From NCBI GenBank assembly GCA_031280825.1, contig JAITGE010000005.1, positions 48,792 through 112,791 on the forward strand: a DNA stretch of 64,000 nt. The letters are read 5' to 3'. Under the pieces are notes generated by a model. That model saw nothing but the letters and a program-made list of their open reading frames with translations. It searched no databases and was not told the DNA's origin. A program made the translations under genes and the position numbers. Below, one piece after another: positions 42,660 to 52,446 of this stretch. The stretch is from Oscillospiraceae bacterium. GTDB lineage: Bacteria > Bacillota > Clostridia > Oscillospirales > Acutalibacteraceae. Each line of letters opens with the position of its first letter. Position 1 is the stretch's first letter.

Positions 42660-43682
42660 TTACTCAGCAAGATCCTCTTCCGCTTCTTTTGGCGTTGCCT
42701 CCCCTGCAGTCTGCGTTTGCGGCGCCGCAGGCGCGGTGCAGCGTTTGGTCAAAAAGAGCCGCCCGCCCAAGAATGCGGCGATGAAAAGCGCCAGCGCGGG
42801 GTCGCACCATTCGACGCGGGCGTCCTGGGGCAGGGGGCTGACGCCGCTAAGCCGAAGCGCGACGCGCGGAACAAAGCACAGCAACGCAAGAATTGCCGCA
42901 GGAAGCCCGGCTCCGAGCAAGCGGGAGGTTTTGCCTTCACCGTTTATGCCGGAAAAAATTTGCGCGAAGGGCAACAAAAACAGCATCAGGCAGATGAGCA
43001 AAAGCAGATCCAGCAGTAGATCCGGCACGCGGATATAACTGATCGTCCGCGCGAAGCGGCGCAGGATACGGCAGATCACCCAAAGCAGGGGCATGAGCAG
43101 CAGCAGACGGCTTGGGTCTTTTTTGCGCTGCGGGAACCAATCCAGAAAGGCGATTTGCGCAAAAAGCGCCGCGCCGCCCAGCGCGGCAAGGCTTTCGACT
43201 GCGGCGGCAAAGGTGCCTGTGCGGATATAATATTGCAGCGCGCCGCCGCTTGCGTATTCCATGCCGCTCAAATACTGCCCTTCGCGCAGACCGACGGCGA
43301 CGTCGGCGGTAAAGCGCAGGGCGGCGGCTGCGTCGACGATGAGGGTCGCCGCCACAAGTAAGGCGAAGATGCTTTCGGCGCGGCGCGGGCGGCGACCGAG
43401 ATCCAGAACCGTGCGTTTGCGCAGCGCGATGCCGGCAAGCAGCGGGAAGAGAAGCAGTGCCACCAGTCCCGCATACAGCAGCGGAATACTGCGGCTTTCG
43501 CTGAAGTGTAAATTCGTCCAGCCTTGCGCGGCTTCGCTCCACTGCGCCCAAAATCCCGTCGCAGGGTCAATACGCTCCAGCTCCTGCCAGATGCGCAGGG
43601 GCAGCAGTCCCGCAGTCGCGCCAAGGGCAAAAATGGGGAACAGAATGGAAAAGCCCTTGCATTTTTCGAAAAACTGTCGCAC
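42660..43682 (-). CDS. Polytopic membrane protein of unknown function
   Basis: 340 residues with about seven to eight hydrophobic segments and an acidic C-terminal tail (EAEEDLAE). I recognise no family. Start GTG at 43682 with GGAGG seven bases upstream. It lies between the citrate synthase and AEC permease genes on the same strand, with 69 bases and 1 base of spacing, so a three-gene operon from the 45134-45162 promoter is plausible. Confidence 0.75.
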   Translation of the reverse strand: MRQFFEKCKGFSILFPIFALGATAGLLPLRIWQELERIDPATGFWAQWSEAAQGWTNLHFSESRSIPLLYAGLVALLLFPLLAGIALRKRTVLDLGRRPRRAESIFALLVAATLIVDAAAALRFTADVAVGLREGQYLSGMEYASGGALQYYIRTGTFAAAVESLAALGGAALFAQIAFLDWFPQRKKDPSRLLLLMPLLWVICRILRRFARTISYIRVPDLLLDLLLLICLMLFLLPFAQIFSGINGEGKTSRLLGAGLPAAILALLCFVPRVALRLSGVSPLPQDARVEWCDPALALFIAAFLGGRLFLTKRCTAPAAPQTQTAGEATPKEAEEDLAE

Positions 43683-43751
43683 GAAAAACCTCCACGGTTT
43701 GATTTTAGATTTGCCGACCCGGCGGGAGCGCCGTTTTTCGCGGGCGAAGGA

Positions 43752-45104
43752 TCAGCGATGCTCCAAGGGGACATACACTGCCCTGCCGGCGACGCTTTTG
43801 TATGCCGGGCGCACGATGCGACCGCCGCTTTGCAGCTCCTCTAGCCGGTGGGCGCACAGACCGGCCGTGCGCGCCAGGGCAAACATGGGGGAATACAGCT
43901 CCTCCGGGATGCCGAGCGTCTTATAGAGCAGCCCGGAATACATATCCACATTTGCGCAAACGGGCTTATCCTTGTTTTTGATCCTTTGAAAAATTTCCGG
44001 CGTCAGCCGTTCCACAAGCTCCAGCAGACGGAACTCGTGCGCATATTCGCCGCGCTCCGTGAATTCCCGCGCGTATGCCTTGAGCGCCACAGCGCGAGGG
44101 TCGGAGAGCGTATAAACCGCGTGCCCCATGCCATAGATCAAGCCCGAACCATCGCCTGCCTGGCGGCGCAGGAGCTTTGTCAAAAAGTCCGCGACCTGCC
44201 CCTCGTTCGTAATATCAGCGATGCCTTCCAGCATATAATTGAGCATCTGGGCGACCTTCAGGTTTGCGCCGCCGTGCTTCGGACCTTTGAGCGAGCCGAT
44301 TGCCGCCGCGAGCGCGGAATAGGTATCCGTGCCGCTGGAGGTCAGGACGCGCGCCGCGAAGGTGGAGTTGTTCCCGCCGCCGTGGTCGGCGTGCAGGATG
44401 AGGCAAATATCCAGCAGCCGCGCTTCCTCTTGCGTAAAGGTCTTATCGGAGCGCAGGGTGCGCAGGATGGTTTCAGCGGTGGAATGCTCCGGCTTGAGCT
44501 GGTGCAGATACATGCTCCGCTTGTCATAAACGCGGCGCTTGACCTGGTAGGAATATGACATAATGGCGGGCAGCTGCGCAATCAGGCGAATGGATTGCTC
44601 CAGCACATGCTCAAGGCTGGTGTCATCGGCGTGCGCATCTGTCGCGTAAAGTGAAAGCACGGAGTGCGCAAGCTTATTCATGATGTTCGGCGAGGGCGTC
44701 TTCATCAAAACGTCCTCCATGAAGCTGTCGGGCAGCTCCCGGCAGCTGGCGAGAATGTCGTGGAACAAATGGAGATCCTCTTGCGTTGGCAAGGCGCCGA
44801 AAAGGAGCAGCCAGGCGGTTTCCTCAAACCCGAAGCGATTTTCCGCCACCGCGCCTTCGATTAAGCTGCGCATATCAATGCCGCGGTAGAATAGCTTGCC
44901 CTCCTGTGCAACGCGTTCGCCGTCCTTGATGTAATAGCCATCCACGCTGCAGATCTTTGTCAGACCCGCCATCACGCCCGTGCCGTCGGCATTGCGCAGA
45001 CCGCGTTTGACCTCATAGGCTTTGAATGCCGCCGGATCAATGGCGTTGTGCGATCGCACGGCCGCGCTCAGCGCCGCGATTTGCTCCTTCAATAGCTCCC
45101 GCAT
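43752..45104 (-). CDS. gltA: Citrate synthase (si type)
   Basis: Condenses acetyl-CoA and oxaloacetate to citrate. 450 residues, the long clostridial form. The three catalytic residues are identifiable: His in LILHADHGGGNNST (about 237), His in YGMGHAVYTLSDPRA (about 316-330) and Asp in CANVDMYSG (about 388). GPKHGGANLKV is the CoA-site block. Many anaerobic clostridia use the unrelated Re-citrate synthase, so a si-type enzyme here is informative for glutamate synthesis. 2-methylcitrate synthase is a possible alternative, but no prp genes are nearby. ATG has GGGGGAAGAGC upstream. Confidence 0.93.
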   Translation of the reverse strand: MRELLKEQIAALSAAVRSHNAIDPAAFKAYEVKRGLRNADGTGVMAGLTKICSVDGYYIKDGERVAQEGKLFYRGIDMRSLIEGAVAENRFGFEETAWLLLFGALPTQEDLHLFHDILASCRELPDSFMEDVLMKTPSPNIMNKLAHSVLSLYATDAHADDTSLEHVLEQSIRLIAQLPAIMSYSYQVKRRVYDKRSMYLHQLKPEHSTAETILRTLRSDKTFTQEEARLLDICLILHADHGGGNNSTFAARVLTSSGTDTYSALAAAIGSLKGPKHGGANLKVAQMLNYMLEGIADITNEGQVADFLTKLLRRQAGDGSGLIYGMGHAVYTLSDPRAVALKAYAREFTERGEYAHEFRLLELVERLTPEIFQRIKNKDKPVCANVDMYSGLLYKTLGIPEELYSPMFALARTAGLCAHRLEELQSGGRIVRPAYKSVAGRAVYVPLEHR

Positions 45105-45133
45105 GCTCTTCCCCCGATACTCTGGATTCTCAC

Positions 45134-45162
45134 ATTATACACGCGCGGGGCGTAAAAGTCAA
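45134..45162 (-). promoter_or_regulatory. SigA promoter of the citrate synthase operon
   Basis: Minus strand: TTGACT (45162-45157), 17-base spacer, TATAAT (45139-45134). Only about 30 bases separate the -10 from the start codon. Confidence 0.88.
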
Positions 45163-45191
45163 TGAAAATTCCAAAACAACGGGAGGCATTT

Positions 45192-46193
45192 ATGAAACGG
45201 ATTTTGTTGATGGCGGCAGTGCTGCTGGCGATGATGATCGCGTTGCCTGTGGCGGCGCTGGGCTTTCATCCGGTTACGGGAACCGAGACGCAGGGCGCGC
45301 AGGAGCCGGAAGACCCCGCTAAAACTGAAACGCCCGCTGTGGAAATTGTGCCGAATACGGCGGCAGCAGCCGCAAAAAAAGAAAGCATCCCTGTGTTGCG
45401 CACCGCGACGGGCAGGGTGGAAACGATCGGCTTGGAGGAATACCTGCGCGGCTGCGTGGCGGGGGAGCTTTTGATGACCGATCACGTGGAAGCGCTCAAG
45501 GCGCAGGCGGTTGCGAGCTGCACCTATGCACGGTACCGCTTGGCGCAGGGAAAGGACGCCGTCAGCGATTCAGGCGAAACAGATCAGGCGTATCTTTCGC
45601 CCGAGGAGCGGAAAAGACGCTGGGGCGATAACGCCGAAGCATATGAAAGGAAGCTTGCCGACGCCGTTGCGGCGGTGCTGGGGCAGCAGGTGACGCGTGA
45701 GGGCAAGCCTATCCTTGCGGTTGTGCATGCACTCAATGGCGGCAAGACGGAAAACGCGGCGGATTATTGGGGCGGCGATTATCCGTATTTGGTAAGCACG
45801 GACAGTCCCGGCGATCGCCTTTCCCCCGATTACGCCAAGGTACAGACGTTTTCAACCGCCGAAATGCGGGCGGCTTTGGGCGAGGACGACGGGTTGAAGC
45901 CGGGGAACGACCCTGCGGCGTGGTTCGGCAAAAGCGAAAGCACGCCGGTCGGAACGGTTCAAAGCATCGAGCTGTGCGGCAAGGCGCGCACGGGGCGAGA
46001 AATCCGGGCACTTTTGGAGCTGCGCAGCGCTAATTTTTCTGTTACATTTAAAGAGGGTGTCTTTTCTATCAAAACCGTCGGTTGGGGGCACGGTGTGGGC
46101 ATGAGCCAATATGGGGCGGATTTTATGGCGCGGCAGGGAAGCGATTACAAGGAAATTTTGGAGTATTATTACGCCGGCTGTACGGTTGCCTAA
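45192..46193 (+). CDS. spoIID: Stage II sporulation protein D-like lytic protein
   Basis: 333 residues. SpoIID is a peptidoglycan lytic transglycosylase required for engulfment. N-terminal signal/anchor (MKRILLMAAVLLAMMIALPVAA, given as residues 1-22), a Pro/Glu linker, then the SpoIID domain: LEEYLRGCVAGELL (about 79-92, catalytic Glu in the family), LKAQAVASCTYARY (about 101), VVHALNGGKTENA and the C-terminal hallmark GWGHGVGMSQYGADFMA (about 300). Start ATG at 45192 with GGGAGG; the frame from 45162 would overlap the divergent promoter. No SigA promoter precedes it, consistent with sporulation-specific control. spoIID usually lies elsewhere, near murA-spoIID-spoIIQ. Confidence 0.88.
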   Translation: MKRILLMAAVLLAMMIALPVAALGFHPVTGTETQGAQEPEDPAKTETPAVEIVPNTAAAAAKKESIPVLRTATGRVETIGLEEYLRGCVAGELLMTDHVEALKAQAVASCTYARYRLAQGKDAVSDSGETDQAYLSPEERKRRWGDNAEAYERKLADAVAAVLGQQVTREGKPILAVVHALNGGKTENAADYWGGDYPYLVSTDSPGDRLSPDYAKVQTFSTAEMRAALGEDDGLKPGNDPAAWFGKSESTPVGTVQSIELCGKARTGREIRALLELRSANFSVTFKEGVFSIKTVGWGHGVGMSQYGADFMARQGSDYKEILEYYYAGCTVA

Positions 46194-46329
46194 AGCGAAA
46201 AATGCACAGAATTGTCGCACGGATGACGACAGTTGCAAAAATTGGACAGGCAGATGGTCATTTTAACCAGTTTGGGCGGCGCGGTTTTGTTCAATACGTA
46301 TAAAATGCAATTCCTGCAACAAATACCCA

Positions 46330-46358
46330 TTGACAAAACAGTGTGCGCGGAGTACAAT
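46330..46358 (+). promoter_or_regulatory. SigA promoter of the surface-protein locus
   Basis: TTGACA (46330-46335), 17-base spacer, TACAAT (46353-46358). Confidence 0.8.
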
Positions 46359-46411
46359 TGATCCAAACATCGGGGAGTGGGTTTGTGGGCGTTTCGTCTC
46401 TGCTTTAGGGC

Positions 46412-46441
46412 GAAAAAGCGCCGCTCGCGGCTTTTTCTTGA
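46412..46441 (+). terminator. Terminator-like hairpin in the leader (possible attenuator)
   Basis: GAAAAAGC (46412-46419) pairs with GCTTTTTC (46430-46437), leaving a 10-base GC-rich loop. The U-rich distal arm would act as the terminator run. Located about 50 bases after the predicted transcript start and about 160 bases before the TTG of the first surface gene. Confidence 0.5.
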
Positions 46442-46597
46442 TGAGTGGTTTGTCTGTATCCCCGGAAGGGGCTTGTAGCTTTGACGTCATCGGTCGGCGG
46501 CGCCTGCCGGCTACGGCGGAGGGGGAGGTATACATGCGGGCGCACGTTCCTTGCACGGTGCGGTTACACTCTTAAATACTATGGAGGTGTATGAAAC

Positions 46598-49500
46598 TTG
46601 AAACAAACCAAACGCATTCTGGCCTTCCTGCTGGCGTTTGTGATGCTGGCGAGCACGGCGGCGTTCAGCGCGAGCGCAAAAGCAAGCCTGCCCGCCACCA
46701 CGGCTGCCGCAACGTATGACCAAACGTCCAAAATCATCCTTTCAACGGATCAATACGCGACCTTGATTTTGGATAAGCTGGATGAGATTTTGGCTGAAGC
46801 GGGGATTTACCTTGATTTGGGTGAGCTGATCCCGCCCGGAATGCTGGGTCCTATCAATATCTCGGGCACGTTTGACCTGCGTAGTATTGATAAGGCCTTT
46901 GATTCGCTGGCGGGCTTTGAGGGGCTGCTCAAGAGTATTTACAACCTGAATATCATTCCGGCACTCAGCCCCGGGCTGAACCTGACGTACGTCACCGCGA
47001 AAACCGGCGACAACAAGGCGCCGCGCCGCAGTGACAACGGTCCCCAGACGGATACGCAGGTTCTGCAGGCGATTTTCAACATCCTTTCCGATCCCAACCC
47101 TACGGCGCCGGGCACCCAGCCGAACCGCACCACGACCAACGCCAAGATGCTTGGCGGCATTGTGGGTCAGGTGCTCAGTGGCAACCTTGTTGGCGCTTTG
47201 GGCAGCGTCGTCGGCAACCTATTGCCATCCCTGCTAGGCGGCACGGTGGATTTGACGAACATTCCCGGTCTGATTAAGGGGATGCTTTATGGCATCATTC
47301 ACGCGCCCGCGCCTGACCCCGACAACCCGGACGCCGAACCCGAGCCTGTCGTTCCCCCGCCGGATATTGCGAGTGTGTCGCTGGATTCCCTGGTGCAGGA
47401 GCTGTTGGTGAAGCTGCTGGGCGACATGGAGCCGATCGCTATCACGGCGGACGACCCGGAAACCCCGGAGGACGAAACGGTTGCGCTTGATCTCGGCGCG
47501 ATTTTGGGCGAAATCGATATCGAAACGGATACGGTTTACGGATTGATTGATAAGCTCCTGAAGCCCGTTTATGAGGCGCTGATCGCGCCGATGCTTGATG
47601 GGATGCTTCGGGATCTGCTTGCCGACGCGGCGGAATCCAGCGGCTTCGGCGAATACATCAATCTGGAATATGACGCCCCCACGTGGAGCGAGCTGGGGAT
47701 TGATGCGACCCATACCATTTTCGACCAGCTGAACAACCTGATCGGCTTGTTTGTGGAGCGGATCATCGTTTATGATGGCTTGAACTGGGTGCCGGGCGGC
47801 AACGAGAAGCTCGTGCCGAACATCATCGAAGTCGGCAGGATTTTGATTGTGGAGTTTGGCGCGGATATCTTTCCCGGCGTCGTCTTTAAGACGGAGGCTG
47901 AGATTGACGCCATGTCGGATATGCAGTTTGTTGCGTATTTTGCTAAGACGATCATCAACCAGCTGATGTATTACGTGTACGTTCCGGATAAGATCGGCAC
48001 GCAGGATATTGATACCCTCACTGAGGTGCTCAATGTTGTGCTGATTGAGCAGGCGGGCGATTCGATCCCGGAGCGTTACAACGCGCTGAAGACGAATTAT
48101 TACGACAATCCCGTAAATTTGGATAAGATGGCGACGACGCTGGAAATCCTTTCGGATTACCTCGTCAAGTTCCTTTTCCATGTAGTGGATACCAACGTGC
48201 TGACCGACCGCTCCAACAGCGGCAAGGCAAACGCTACGCCTGCGGGGACAAACAGTTTGAAATATGCGGACACGTTCGATCAAACCATTGGTAAGCTCTT
48301 CAATTGGGTGGTGGGCAATTATGGCGGTGCCATCAACCCCACCAAGCTGGACGGCAGCGCCGATCTTGCTGCCCGCGGCTGGAAGACGGTGACGAATATC
48401 CTGTTCAGCATCATTGACAGCACTTGGCTGGGCGGTGACGGCACGGTTGTTTACGGACCGAGCGGGCGCGGGGTGAAGGAGCTTTTGCTGGATGACATTC
48501 TTGGGCAGCTGCTTGGCTCGAGCGACACAGCGAACCCCGGGGTGATCAAAATTGACAAGGCGCTTTCCCTGTTCTCAAAGAACACAACCCCAAATGCCGA
48601 GCTGAACAAGCCTGTGGCGCAGGTGCTCATCAAGCTGGTGCTGGATGTGCTGGATCTTGTGCTGGGCGGCACGGCGGGCGTCGTTTCAACGGGGGGGATG
48701 CGCGCGGATTACGTGAAGCTGGATTCCATTTTGACCAAAACACAGCACTTGGGTACGCTGGTGGAGAATCTGCTCACGCGTCTTGGCCAGTCGGGCAGCC
48801 GTTTGATTCCTTCGGCATTGCCGCTGGTTGCGGATTTGATGGGCATGACGGCTGCGAGCGCATATTCTTCGCCGAGCTTTGCTTTGGAGCGTATGCTGCC
48901 GCACCCGAGGGACGCGGGTATGCCACCGGTTGAATTCACGGTTGAAAACACAAGCGGTGGGTTGCCGGGCGTGAACTATAACATTAAGCAGGGAAAACAG
49001 GCGGAAAGCGCCTACGAATATGTGCTGCAGAACGCACGGGTGACGTTTGTTACGCAGGATTCGATGACGAATATGCAAGACCCGATGACAAATGCGGGCT
49101 TGTATGTCAGCGTGAACAGCGTGCGGTTGGATCCTTTGCACACGGTTACGGTTGCCCCGGGTAAATCTGTGACGATGCGGCTGGTTGTTCCTGAAAAAAC
49201 GGTTGTGCCGGTGAATAGCTTGATCACCATTGGGCTGACGTACTCTGTCGGTCCCGTGGGCGCCGATCCCTTTGCAACGCTAACTTCGCATATTTATACC
49301 TTTTTGGCGTCCGGTTCGCTGTTCATCCCCGGCGAGGGTGTGAATGAGGGCAAGCTGGTTTTGAATGACGATGCGAACAAGCAGCCGCATTCAGAGGAAG
49401 GTGAATATCCGTCGCAAGTCGGTCAAGGCTCCGGCGTACAGTTTGGCGCGGACGACGGCTTCGCGAACACGGCGGTAAACGCACCGTTTATCTTCGTGAA

Positions 49501-52339
49501 CCAGAATACCACGGTTGCGCAGCTGGCGGAAAAGCTGCAGGTCACGATCCAACGGGAGCTTGACACTGGGAAATGGGTGCAGGGGACGGATCCCGGCTCC
49601 GGCGAACCGATTATGATTCGGCAGGAAGCGCCGCGGAATCTCGCGGAATCGCAGGTTGGTATTGGCGCGTGTTACCCTGCGGCTGCGCTGGCTTATGGTG
49701 TCGGTTCGCTTTCCGAAGCATATAAGGCATGGCATTTCGGTTTTGACGAAGCATCGGGGGCTCCTTTTCCACCGAGCACGACGAAAACGATTTCCAATTA
49801 TTTTGTGGTGAAGGATCCGCTGGATCCGAGCAACCAAGAGGCAAAAACGACCAACGGCGGCTCCGCGACGCTGCGTCCGTTTGAGGTTTTGAACGGCGAC
49901 GCGACCACAGTCGATGTTTTCGATGAGGTGGAAAACGCTTTCTATCCCAAAGAGCTTTTGGATGCAGAAACCCAAGAGCCGATCCCGCTGGCGAATTGGC
50001 CGGTGACGCATTTGTTCCAGAACGCAAACGGTGAAACCGTTGACACGCGTCAGCAAATTGACGTGATTGTGACTGCGGCTGGAACAAGCGGGGCAGTGTC
50101 GGAGTTGGTGGATGTTGGACCTGACGGGGTTGAGGGCGGAACGGACGACGTTTATTCCATCCCGATGGATACCGCAGGGCGGCTTCAGGAAATGTACGAC
50201 GATCCGTACAACGTATTTATGGAAGACTATGACCTCTATGATATGGAGGCGGTTCCCAAGGCGGAGGGCTTCCTTGTTGCCTTCACGGTGGTCATCACCA
50301 ACGATTATGGCTTGCCTAAGCTGGTGGATGACGCGATTCGGTTGGATGCGCAAAGCACACGGTATTCGGATCCGGCAGCGTTCCAAACGTATTTGAACGA
50401 TATTTCGAATGCGGCTTGGGTTGCCCTGCGTCCGCAGGATTCGGGCGTGAAAGCAACCGGAACGGGCGCTTTTGCGGCGAAGTTTGCGGAGGATATGCTT
50501 GCGCTGCAAGGCTCTACAAACAACGCAAGCTCTGTTGGCGAGCTGGAAGATCTGCTGCAAAAGATTTACGGATACCGCGACAATGCCTATATCGATCCCA
50601 ATACCGAAGAAAAGGTTTATCTGGATTATTGGGATGAGGATTACGTCTATCTGGCTGCCGGCGATTTTATCCCGGCAGGCTACGCAAAGGCGATTGAGGC
50701 AATTCGAATGGCGGAGAGTGTTGTGGATCGCGGCAATGATCCTGAATTTAAAAATCCGCCTACGAACTTGGAAGTTAAATACGCTATGTATCTTCTACAG
50801 ACCACGTGCGATTCTATCCTTGAGCCGCTGGCGTATACTGTTGCGCCCACAGATCAGGTCATTGAATCGTGGCAGCTGCTGCCGACCGCCGCTTATGATG
50901 AGGCGATGCAGTATCAGCTGGCGTGGCTGGAATCCGCCCCGTTGCTGGGTAACAGCGGCGTGAGCTTTACGCAGTTCAAGGCGGCGTTTAACGCAGCCGG
51001 CGGATATGATAACGCAGGGCATTATCCCACGTCTGTTCTGAACGCGGCGAATGAAGCAATCGTTCTGGATGGCAACAGCGTTCGTGCACTGATGCGCGCG
51101 TACGACAATATCCTGGCGATCAATGCATCCTATAACGCTGCGGGGAAGGCGCTGATGCTTGGGCAGATGAATCCCTTCAGCCCTGAATTCATGGCGGATA
51201 ACAGCCCCATTGAACAGGCGAAATGGAACCAGCTTGGGCAAAATGGCGTTAAGCGCATTCGGCAGAGCCAAATTACCCGCGCGCGCGACGAGCTGGTGTA
51301 TGCCTACAAGCGCGTGGTTGTTGCTGCGGAAGAAACTGAGCCGCCGGTTGACCCGAGTGGGTTGAACTGGAAGCCGTTGGACGACTTCATGGTGAAATAC
51401 ACCACGCAAAGCCCACTGGGCGCAAATGAGCTTGTGGGTGCCGGCGAGGATCCCATGACCTTTGAGGAGTATTTCGACTTTTATTACATGGAGAACGTGT
51501 TCGTGCCGGCATATGAGGCTTACTTCGGCAATTGCTTGAGTGAGGCGACGGATCTCTTGACCTATAAGGGCGAGGAGGATGAAGCGGAGCTGACCACGAA
51601 CGAGGAAATCGCGGAAACGGCGGTGAAGCTTGAAGACGCGCTGCAGCGTTTGATCGCGATCATTCCCAATCCGGCGGGTTTCGTTTATGACAAGGATGGC
51701 AGCAAGACTAAAATTGACGTGGATACGATGGCTTATAACGCGGCGGCTGCCGCGGCATATTTGGATGAGGAGCTTCCGAATGTTGCCGATTCTTGGGGCG
51801 AGGCGCAGGATGGCGCGATTTATGATTACGCCACTGGAAGCTGGTATGACGGTTACATCACAACGCTTGATATTACCAGACCTTCGCTTTCAAACCAAAT
51901 CAACGGCAAGGCGCCCTATATTGTTCTCAATGGCACGGGAACGGTGCAGACCAACGCGGCAGGCAAATATCTGACGGGCGCTTCGCTGAAGGTTGTTACA
52001 GCTGACGACACACATTTCATGACGCTGAAGGCTGTTTATTACGGTGATCCGAACGGCAACGGCGTGATTTTGGAAGCAGCTGAAAAGACCGATATCGCCA
52101 TGCTGCGCGCAGGGCAGAAATATTTGACCAGCGGTGACGGTGCGGTCAACACAACGCCCGGCGCACATTCTCCGGCAACGAAGGCGATGGATGTTGCCTC
52201 GGCGTTTGGCGAGATAAACGCCGATGATCAATTGAAGTTTGCAACTGCCGGCACACGTTTTGTGGATCAGGTTTTTGTGATTCCGCAATCCAACTGGAGC
52301 CGCGTGACCAAGGGTAAGCCCACCACGCCGCAACCTTGA
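46598..52339 (+). CDS. Large secreted surface protein with degenerate dockerin-like C-terminus
   Basis: 1913 residues with no catalytic domain I recognise. Signal peptide 1-27 (ILAFLLAFVMLASTAAF, cleavage after SASA). Residues about 30-770 are helix-rich with a Pro/Asp/Glu linker around 240; 770-950 look beta-rich and sandwich-like (PVEFTVENTS, APGKSVTMRLVV); 1250-1700 are long helical segments resembling FIVAR-type repeats by eye. At 1812-1890 GDPNGNG and later VASAFGEINADDQLKFA look like a degenerate pair of Ca-binding dockerin-like loops. There is no sortase motif or C-terminal TM, so it is secreted or held by another protein. Start is TTG at 46598 with GGAGGTG 8 bases before. First gene of the surface locus. 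Confidence 0.75.
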   Translation: MKQTKRILAFLLAFVMLASTAAFSASAKASLPATTAAATYDQTSKIILSTDQYATLILDKLDEILAEAGIYLDLGELIPPGMLGPINISGTFDLRSIDKAFDSLAGFEGLLKSIYNLNIIPALSPGLNLTYVTAKTGDNKAPRRSDNGPQTDTQVLQAIFNILSDPNPTAPGTQPNRTTTNAKMLGGIVGQVLSGNLVGALGSVVGNLLPSLLGGTVDLTNIPGLIKGMLYGIIHAPAPDPDNPDAEPEPVVPPPDIASVSLDSLVQELLVKLLGDMEPIAITADDPETPEDETVALDLGAILGEIDIETDTVYGLIDKLLKPVYEALIAPMLDGMLRDLLADAAESSGFGEYINLEYDAPTWSELGIDATHTIFDQLNNLIGLFVERIIVYDGLNWVPGGNEKLVPNIIEVGRILIVEFGADIFPGVVFKTEAEIDAMSDMQFVAYFAKTIINQLMYYVYVPDKIGTQDIDTLTEVLNVVLIEQAGDSIPERYNALKTNYYDNPVNLDKMATTLEILSDYLVKFLFHVVDTNVLTDRSNSGKANATPAGTNSLKYADTFDQTIGKLFNWVVGNYGGAINPTKLDGSADLAARGWKTVTNILFSIIDSTWLGGDGTVVYGPSGRGVKELLLDDILGQLLGSSDTANPGVIKIDKALSLFSKNTTPNAELNKPVAQVLIKLVLDVLDLVLGGTAGVVSTGGMRADYVKLDSILTKTQHLGTLVENLLTRLGQSGSRLIPSALPLVADLMGMTAASAYSSPSFALERMLPHPRDAGMPPVEFTVENTSGGLPGVNYNIKQGKQAESAYEYVLQNARVTFVTQDSMTNMQDPMTNAGLYVSVNSVRLDPLHTVTVAPGKSVTMRLVVPEKTVVPVNSLITIGLTYSVGPVGADPFATLTSHIYTFLASGSLFIPGEGVNEGKLVLNDDANKQPHSEEGEYPSQVGQGSGVQFGADDGFANTAVNAPFIFVNQNTTVAQLAEKLQVTIQRELDTGKWVQGTDPGSGEPIMIRQEAPRNLAESQVGIGACYPAAALAYGVGSLSEAYKAWHFGFDEASGAPFPPSTTKTISNYFVVKDPLDPSNQEAKTTNGGSATLRPFEVLNGDATTVDVFDEVENAFYPKELLDAETQEPIPLANWPVTHLFQNANGETVDTRQQIDVIVTAAGTSGAVSELVDVGPDGVEGGTDDVYSIPMDTAGRLQEMYDDPYNVFMEDYDLYDMEAVPKAEGFLVAFTVVITNDYGLPKLVDDAIRLDAQSTRYSDPAAFQTYLNDISNAAWVALRPQDSGVKATGTGAFAAKFAEDMLALQGSTNNASSVGELEDLLQKIYGYRDNAYIDPNTEEKVYLDYWDEDYVYLAAGDFIPAGYAKAIEAIRMAESVVDRGNDPEFKNPPTNLEVKYAMYLLQTTCDSILEPLAYTVAPTDQVIESWQLLPTAAYDEAMQYQLAWLESAPLLGNSGVSFTQFKAAFNAAGGYDNAGHYPTSVLNAANEAIVLDGNSVRALMRAYDNILAINASYNAAGKALMLGQMNPFSPEFMADNSPIEQAKWNQLGQNGVKRIRQSQITRARDELVYAYKRVVVAAEETEPPVDPSGLNWKPLDDFMVKYTTQSPLGANELVGAGEDPMTFEEYFDFYYMENVFVPAYEAYFGNCLSEATDLLTYKGEEDEAELTTNEEIAETAVKLEDALQRLIAIIPNPAGFVYDKDGSKTKIDVDTMAYNAAAAAAYLDEELPNVADSWGEAQDGAIYDYATGSWYDGYITTLDITRPSLSNQINGKAPYIVLNGTGTVQTNAAGKYLTGASLKVVTADDTHFMTLKAVYYGDPNGNGVILEAAEKTDIAMLRAGQKYLTSGDGAVNTTPGAHSPATKAMDVASAFGEINADDQLKFATAGTRFVDQVFVIPQSNWSRVTKGKPTTPQP

Positions 52340-52356
52340 ATTGACGTTCGCACTGC

Positions 52357-52434
52357 GGGGGAGGCTTTCGCTTCCCCCACAGGATCCACTATTGCAGGGG
52401 CTTGATCGACCGGTTGGTTTGGTCGTCCCCTTTT
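52357..52434 (+). terminator. Two hairpins between surface genes 1 and 2
   Basis: First hairpin: GGGGGAGGC (52357-52365) pairs with GCTTCCCCC (52370-52378), without a T-run. Second: GGGG (52397-52400) and CGACC (52407-52411) pair with GGTCG (52421-52425) and CCCC (52427-52430), then TTTT, ending just before the GGAGGTG of gene 2. Together they could partly terminate transcription or stabilise the upstream mRNA end. Confidence 0.5.
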
Positions 52435-52446
52435 GGAGGTGTAAGT

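Larger units (their letters stand above)
46194..46597 (+). promoter_or_regulatory. 404-base intergenic region with long leader upstream of the surface locus
   Basis: Holds a SigA promoter (46330-46358), then a leader of about 230 bases before the start codon. Within the leader a terminator-like hairpin (46412-46437) and GC-rich short hairpins (CCCC-ggaa-GGGG near 46461; CGCCTGCCGGC region near 46500) suggest RNA-level control. I tried to match TPP, cobalamin, c-di-GMP and c-di-AMP riboswitch cores and found none. An 81-codon frame through it has no ribosome binding site and overlaps the promoter, so it is not called. Confidence 0.55.

Noticed and set aside
46330..46575. 81-codon frame in the surface-locus leader
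   Set aside because: It begins at the -35 hexamer of the promoter, lacks a ribosome binding site and overlaps the hairpin; a leader peptide cannot be excluded but is not supported.
46359..46597. c-di-GMP or other known riboswitch in the surface-locus leader
   Set aside because: None of the conserved core strings I could recall (such as GCAAACC and GGGTTACCG for GEMM-I) are present.
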